Source of the DNA: Anisakis pegreffii
Lineage: Eukaryota; Nematoda; Chromadorea; Rhabditida; Anisakidae
Assembly (NCBI GenBank): GCA_035041965.1
Contig: JAPYMA010001112.1
Span: 62,001-126,000 of the forward strand
Direction: 5' to 3'
Length of the DNA: 64,000 bases
Shown here: positions 59,145 to 64,000 of the stretch, one piece after another
Layout: each line of letters starts with the position of its first letter
Numbering within the stretch: position 1 is the first letter of the stretch
Notes under the pieces: model-generated
What the model saw: the letters and a program-made list of their open reading frames with translations, nothing else
Database searches by the model: none
What the model was told of the DNA's origin: nothing
Position numbers and translations under genes: made by a program

Positions 59145-61431
59145 TTATAAAAGTAGTTTCAAATTCAGCATTTTCTCCAGCTCTTGAACTGCTGTCTTAG
59201 TGTCCGTTCCATGAACCTGAAGTTTAACGCATGATCATTGGCAATTTCTATCTGAGATACTCATTAAAATATGCATTGAGCAGTTGAACTTTGCCTGCTG
59301 CTTGTGTTTTCGATGCAGACTGCCCGTTCGAATGTTCCGAATGAACAAAATGATAGGTTTACAAATCACCGTACCTGTATTGCAGCCATACCGACCTTCC
59401 GTGCACCTTCGCAGTTTTCCGGAAAATCATCGATAAAAATGCATTCGTTCGGTTCAACGCTCAACTTCTTGGCTGCTAACTGAAACAATCTGATTTGTTC
59501 ACTGGAAAAAAAGACAAATCTTGCGAATAAATATGAATCAGTGAATTGAATTCCATGCGCCATTATGGAGATCGTAATCACGGCTGCCAATAATTATAGC
59601 AGTGGATATCACTGATGCAAATAGTGAATCATAACGTTACAGAATCCACAGCAGCAGCACAACATTATTATGGTCGTTAGTTGCTGAATTGTTTTCACAA
59701 TGAAGCGAGACAAACACTATTTTCTGAGCACAAAACGTCACGAAATTTCATTCACCTATTCTGATGCATATTTCGCTCGTTCGCTCTTGGGAGTGTAACA
59801 TATGAAGAATTAGATGAATGACTTGTGATTGTGCTTTAAATGAGCACTAACAGCGAATTGTTGTGCAGATGCTTGAAACGTACGAGAAATATATCGGCAT
59901 CCGGTTTGCGAACACCGTCTCGACATGAAATAACGTTCGCATCGAATTTGGCGATACTTGTAGCCGGGATGAAAACCTCTGTTCGATCGTCATCACGCCA
60001 CATTTGATTCGTCAACAACAACGATTTAATGCCAGCCGAACGCAGTTTAGGTAATATGGGGACGAAATATTCATCCTGAACGACAGCGTCATCGATAGCT
60101 TGCAAGTTATACAGAATGATTATTAATGGGTTCAGTCACGAGAAGGGTTATTCTGAAAAATATTGTTTTGTTGAGAATATCGTTATTCAATTGCACGATG
60201 TTGTTCTAAGAAACAATATTGTTAAATGGTACTAAAAATGAGTAGTATTTCCGAATATGCTTCCAGTTGTTGATTACTGAGGTTATATTGAGTTTTGAAT
60301 TCAGTGATTCTTTTAAGTAATTTAACGAACTGAGTAAATCCTCTGTTCAAAAGTACTCACCTGTTCTGTGAAACTAAACGATTTCTCCTCGGATCAATCA
60401 GTCTTTCACATCACTAACTGAATTTCCCAAATTGTAGTAATATTCACTATCAGTTCTTACGGTGAAATTGCATTAAACTAATCACACAGGAAAAGACTGC
60501 TAAGTTCTGCTTAAATGAAAGTGAGCAGTATTAAATGGTGCATTGTTCTGAATGAAGGAACTGTCGAAGCGTACCTCTCTCAGATGGTCGAAAATGGACA
60601 GAATGGTGTCATTTGTCATACTCTTCAGCACTTGTTCTTTCAATTTCGGCTGAAAGTTGAGAGGTTATTTGGCCATGAACAGAATCTTAACAGGTTGAAA
60701 ATTGAGTATTCACGGCGAAGTAAAACTAGAGTTTGAATAAAAAGTGAAACTTGGTAGTGTATAAGATTAATTGAGGTGAACAAAATGTGATCATGTGGAT
60801 GAATGCAAAACAATCGTTGAATGATTTATTGTAAAACGGACATTTGCATCAAGCATCGGTTGGAATACGTGATTGACTTCGTTTGCGTTCAACTTGCCTA
60901 GTTCCATGTCTGCCCATATTTTCCAAATTGATTCCACTTTCTTTGCTAGAAAGACAGCTCGTTATTAAACGACTAATAATCGAATTTTGAAACAAAGCTA
61001 CAAATGAAGATTCGATGAAAATCGCTATCGAACTCTGCAAATTGTTTCAAAGTTCGATATTGCAAATTCAGAGATGTACAATAGATTTTATCGATAATTT
61101 TCACACGTGAAAACCCGAATTCGCATAACAACCGGAATTATAAGTGCAAATACGCACAACAAACACGATTATATTGGAATTTTATAGGAGAATCTCAGCG
61201 AGTTCAATATCCAAAAGCAATTTCGAATAGACTTTGATGAATGTGCCAGAAGATAAGAATTCCTTCGAAATTTCACTTCGAAACGATCATTCACTCACGT
61301 TGTGAATCGTTGGTGAAAGGAAATGATCCGTTTTGCTGCCTACCTTTACTCATGAATTCGGCCAGATACGGCGATGAATCGTAACTCATTATCACTCCAG
61401 TTGAGTCGAACAACACTGCTTTGTAAACCAT
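59145..61431 (-). CDS. HAD-superfamily hydrolase, ACAD10/EPHX2 N-domain type, complete, six exons
   Basis: Exons 61431-61344, 60945-60842, 60649-60575, 60075-59884, 59479-59375 and 59216-59145 join in phase to about 211 residues, the size of a single HAD domain. HAD motifs in order are: motif I FDSTGV (nucleophile Asp at residue 9; the usual second Asp two positions on is Thr), a helical cap (VESIWKIWADMELGKLNANE), motif II LLLTN, motif III in VRKPDADIFL, motif IV FIDDFPENCEGARKVGMAAI. This order and wording match HAD-IA variant 3 proteins and the N-terminal HAD part of ACAD10 or soluble epoxide hydrolase. The kinase-like and acyl-CoA dehydrogenase parts of ACAD10 are absent; this is a stand-alone HAD. 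Exon 2 ends at a weak GTCCGT donor. TTTCAG lies about 30 bp upstream of ATG. The substrate is probably a small phosphate ester; uncertain. Confidence 0.88.
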
Positions 61432-62693
61432 TTTTGTTGCCCTCTAAGTCTTGTTGAACTGAAATTATTCTCATCCATCCGAAGCATTATGAGCATTCCA
61501 ATCAGTCGCTGATACTCGCACGATTCCAACTGTTATGAAAGTAATCGTATTTCTATGAGAGAACTGAAATTCTGGTGCGGAAGAATCAAAAATCGACTGC
61601 ATTCGAATGTCAGTGAGCATTGAATGATAATCATCATTTGAATTACACTATGAAAGGAGGGATAGATGATGAGAAGCGGTTTGCAATATGGCACGAAATT
61701 TTAAGCAAATAAAATCCGTACAAAACACGACTTCAGCGAACGGCATAAACCGATACATATACATAAATCATTAGTATCGTCATGATTTCAAAGTATCACT
61801 TTCTATCGCTGTTCACATGCAAAGAGCATCATCCACTGTGCACTACTCAAAGCACTTTTCCAACACTCCAATCGATCATGATCATATTAGCAGCAACGCT
61901 CACTGCATTGCCAATGCGTCGTCGTCTTTCATTCTAACGAAATATTTTCGCTTTTACTTTACATATTTCAAGTTCAGTGTGCTCAATATTTCAATTCTAA
62001 ACTATGCATATTTTGAGTGCAGTAGCAGCACTTCATCGATCCAGCTCGACTTGGTACGTTTACGCACGTAAGCGCTCGAGTGCTTTTAATAACGAAGGCT
62101 ATAGGACAACATTGTTAAACGCCTTTCTTTGACAACTCTTTTATTGCGTATTCAGTAAATAAAGAAGAGCAATCAAAACGATTCGCAGAAATGGAAAAGG
62201 AACGCAGAAAAGCGAACAAATAATTCATTGATAACGCAGTCAAAGCCACAAGTACAGATAAGACGATCGACTGATTAACGAAACTTCCACCTGATAACTG
62301 AACAACACCGATAAAATGATATATACATTATTGCACTGCTGAATGGACTAATTCGAAGAGACTGGTTACAAGCGATTTCTCTTTATAAAATAAGTACCTA
62401 AATACTTCTTTTTACAAAATAAGTATTTTGTCCCACGATGGAATAAGTACCTAAGAGCACATTTTCTTGAAAATATCTTCTTTTTCGTAGCATACTCGGG
62501 GAAATTTTAAAATTTCGCCATGTTTACTGACATGGACGTATTTTGATTATGGAATAAACGTGAGCAGTTCAGAAGCAGCAAATTCTCTGCTGGTCATTTG
62601 CATAATTTCAAAAAATTTTGCATAGAATTTCAAAATTCAAATTTTATCAATTTTAATATTGCTGGACAAGACAAATGTACGCGTTTATTTGTT
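61432..62693. other. Intergenic; small palindrome
   Basis: An 84-codon plus frame at 61,817-62,071 has no support. A perfect palindromic ACAAAATA-AG-TATTTTGT lies at 62,415-62,432, with AAGTACCTAA on both sides (near 62,392 and 62,445). Otherwise AT-rich. Confidence 0.45.
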
Positions 62694-62699
62694 TTGTTT
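62694..62699 (-). terminator. Polyadenylation signal AATAAA (Cys-rich gene)
   Basis: TTTATT on the plus strand, 17 bp past the stop codon at 62716 in minus-strand sense. Confidence 0.5.
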
Positions 62700-62715
62700 C
62701 ATCGCATCAGTCGTT

Positions 62716-63999
62716 TCATAGCGATTTATGCTTGGGCACAAACAGTGGAATGTCACGAAACCGACACCACGTTGTAATGTTAGTTCGGCACGGTTCCGTT
62801 ACCCACAAGTACCACTCTCCCTCCTTCAAATCACGGTATTTGCCATATGTGTAGTATTTCTGGCATAGAGGGTTGTTGCGTGGTGTTTTAACGAGAACCT
62901 AAATTGGGAAATCGTTTATTAATTTCTGAAGGCAAACCGATCGTCGAAAAATGAACAAAAACTTACAGACAAATCAGCATCGGGTTCACAACCAATTGGA
63001 CATGCGAGACGTGTGGTCGAATTCCTCGCTAGCATATTCCATTGACTCTGAGGCATTGCTTCACGGCGACATTTGTATTTTAGCGGGTCTCGGCGGGTTT
63101 TAGCGTTGGGTGCCACCAGAATGCATTGATCTTTTAGATCATGCGATGTGCAGTCTATTGTACGTTCCTCTGAAAACATTCGATTCATTTGTTCACATAA
63201 TGAAACTCATTACTCATATGATCGAATTTTTCTCGTTTGTAATATGCCTAAATATCATTGTTTCTCGGTTCATTTGTATCATCCGTTCTCTACAGCCATT
63301 AATATTCTTCGGTTAATAAAGCCAGTCCTCTTGCTGAGTCTCGTCGTCACTATTCTAGTAGCCATGAGCTCGGACATATTACCATTCATTTATTTCGAAT
63401 GCTCACAAATTGGGAATTCCTGTGGGAAATACTCAAAATGCTGAAACTTCTCTAGTATGCAACTGATCTCGCTAATGTTTGCATTTTTAGTAAGATGTTA
63501 TTTGTTGGATGATGATGCTGATAATAACTAAGGGATGAAAGCACATCAGTGAGTAATTATTTTCAGCAATTGATACAGGTGCAGATCACGAAAATACAGA
63601 GGCATTTGCAGGCGTTGGAATGAATACTACCAACGGAGAAGCATGAATTTTGCAGTGAACTCCTGATGAGAATTACGTGATATCTGATGCAGTTCACTTC
63701 ATTTATTTTGACTATTGTGAACATGTTGTATAACCTATTGATTTAGTGAATAATGCATGAACAATAAATAATACACGAACAAATGAATTATGAAATTGAG
63801 TTCTGCTTGCAGGAATTAACAATGATATGAGACTGACTGTAAATTATGAAGCGACAAAACGATGCGACTGAATAGATGCGATGAATAACTGAAACGAATC
63901 ACAAATTTACGATAGGTCAGCATTCAACTTACCCCACCGGGCCCATTTGAAGTTTTCCAACGCTTGACCTTCATTCTCGAGCTGCGCATCTCCGAATGT
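62716..63999 (-). CDS. Cys-rich probably extracellular protein, 3'-terminal exons (partial)
   Basis: Minus-strand exons 63999-63933 (runs off the edge; phase 1 out), 63169-62967 (phase 1 in, 0 out) and 62898-62716 (phase 0, TGA) join cleanly and give about 150 C-terminal residues. The sequence reads TFGDAQLENEGQALENFKWA, then EERTIDCTSHDLKDQC, CRREAMPQSQWNML, TTRLACPIGCEPDADL, then PLCQKYYTYGKYRDL, EGEWYLWVTEPC and TTWCRFRDIPLF. Eight cysteines pair plausibly, and two N-glycosylation sequons (NST, NIT) suggest passage through the secretory pathway. I do not recognise the family; no membrane span or GPI signal is visible at the C-terminus. The 5' end, including any signal peptide, lies beyond the right edge. 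Confidence 0.8.
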
Positions 64000-64000
64000 C

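Noticed and set aside
1..64000. CRISPR arrays, bacterial operons, rRNA or tRNA genes
   Set aside because: The DNA is nematode-like; no spaced repeats of CRISPR type were seen, and GGTTCGA-type B-box matches lacked an A-box and cloverleaf.

Overview
The window is AT-rich eukaryotic DNA and is most probably from a free-living or parasitic rhabditid-type nematode. The evidence is: short introns (many 40-600 bp) with TTTCAG-like 3' splice sites, consensus 3' splice sites just upstream of several start codons (as expected for spliced-leader trans-splicing), a Str-type seven-helix chemoreceptor, a nematode-style secreted class 3 lipase, and a tandemly duplicated GNAT-like family of nematode type. 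I cannot name the species. All gene models were built by hand from reading frame, splice-site and phase agreement; none was checked against transcripts or a database.

Layout. The left edge (about 0.5-1.5 kb, minus strand) holds three phase-compatible exons carrying an acidic stretch and most of the C2 domain of a novel-type (delta/theta, TPA-1-like) protein kinase C; the catalytic part lies off the left edge. From about 1.5 to 33 kb the sequence is gene-poor: isolated candidate exons, a perfect palindrome, small repeats, a possible peptide-precursor gene at 22.35 kb, and one well-delimited structure, a 1.74-kb LTR element without pol (17,693-19,433) with a 5-bp target-site duplication, a primer-binding site and internal minisatellites. 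A possible two-exon small gene sits at 33.4-34.2 kb.

The right half is gene-rich. Two six-exon GNAT-like genes (37.2-39.9 and 45.2-47.9 kb, plus strand) share exon structure and flank one or two minus-strand genes rich in Lys, Pro and coiled coil (40.9-44.4 kb). Then come a complete five-exon Str-like chemoreceptor (50.6-53.0 kb, +), a complete seven-exon secreted class 3 lipase with an altered oxyanion-region motif (54.4-56.8 kb, -), an intronless 211-residue orphan (57.4-58.1 kb, +), a complete six-exon HAD-superfamily hydrolase of the ACAD10/EPHX2 N-domain type (59.1-61.4 kb, -), and the last three exons of a Cys-rich probably extracellular protein running off the right edge (62.7-64.0 kb, -).

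The genes do not form an obvious pathway. They look like independent transcription units, with tail-to-tail pairs (receptor/lipase, orphan/HAD) and one head-to-head pair (lipase/orphan). The points most worth a second look are the lipase motif loss, the conserved intronic patch shared by the two GNAT genes, the LTR element, the hairpin at 43.5 kb, the peptide-precursor candidate and the orphan genes.
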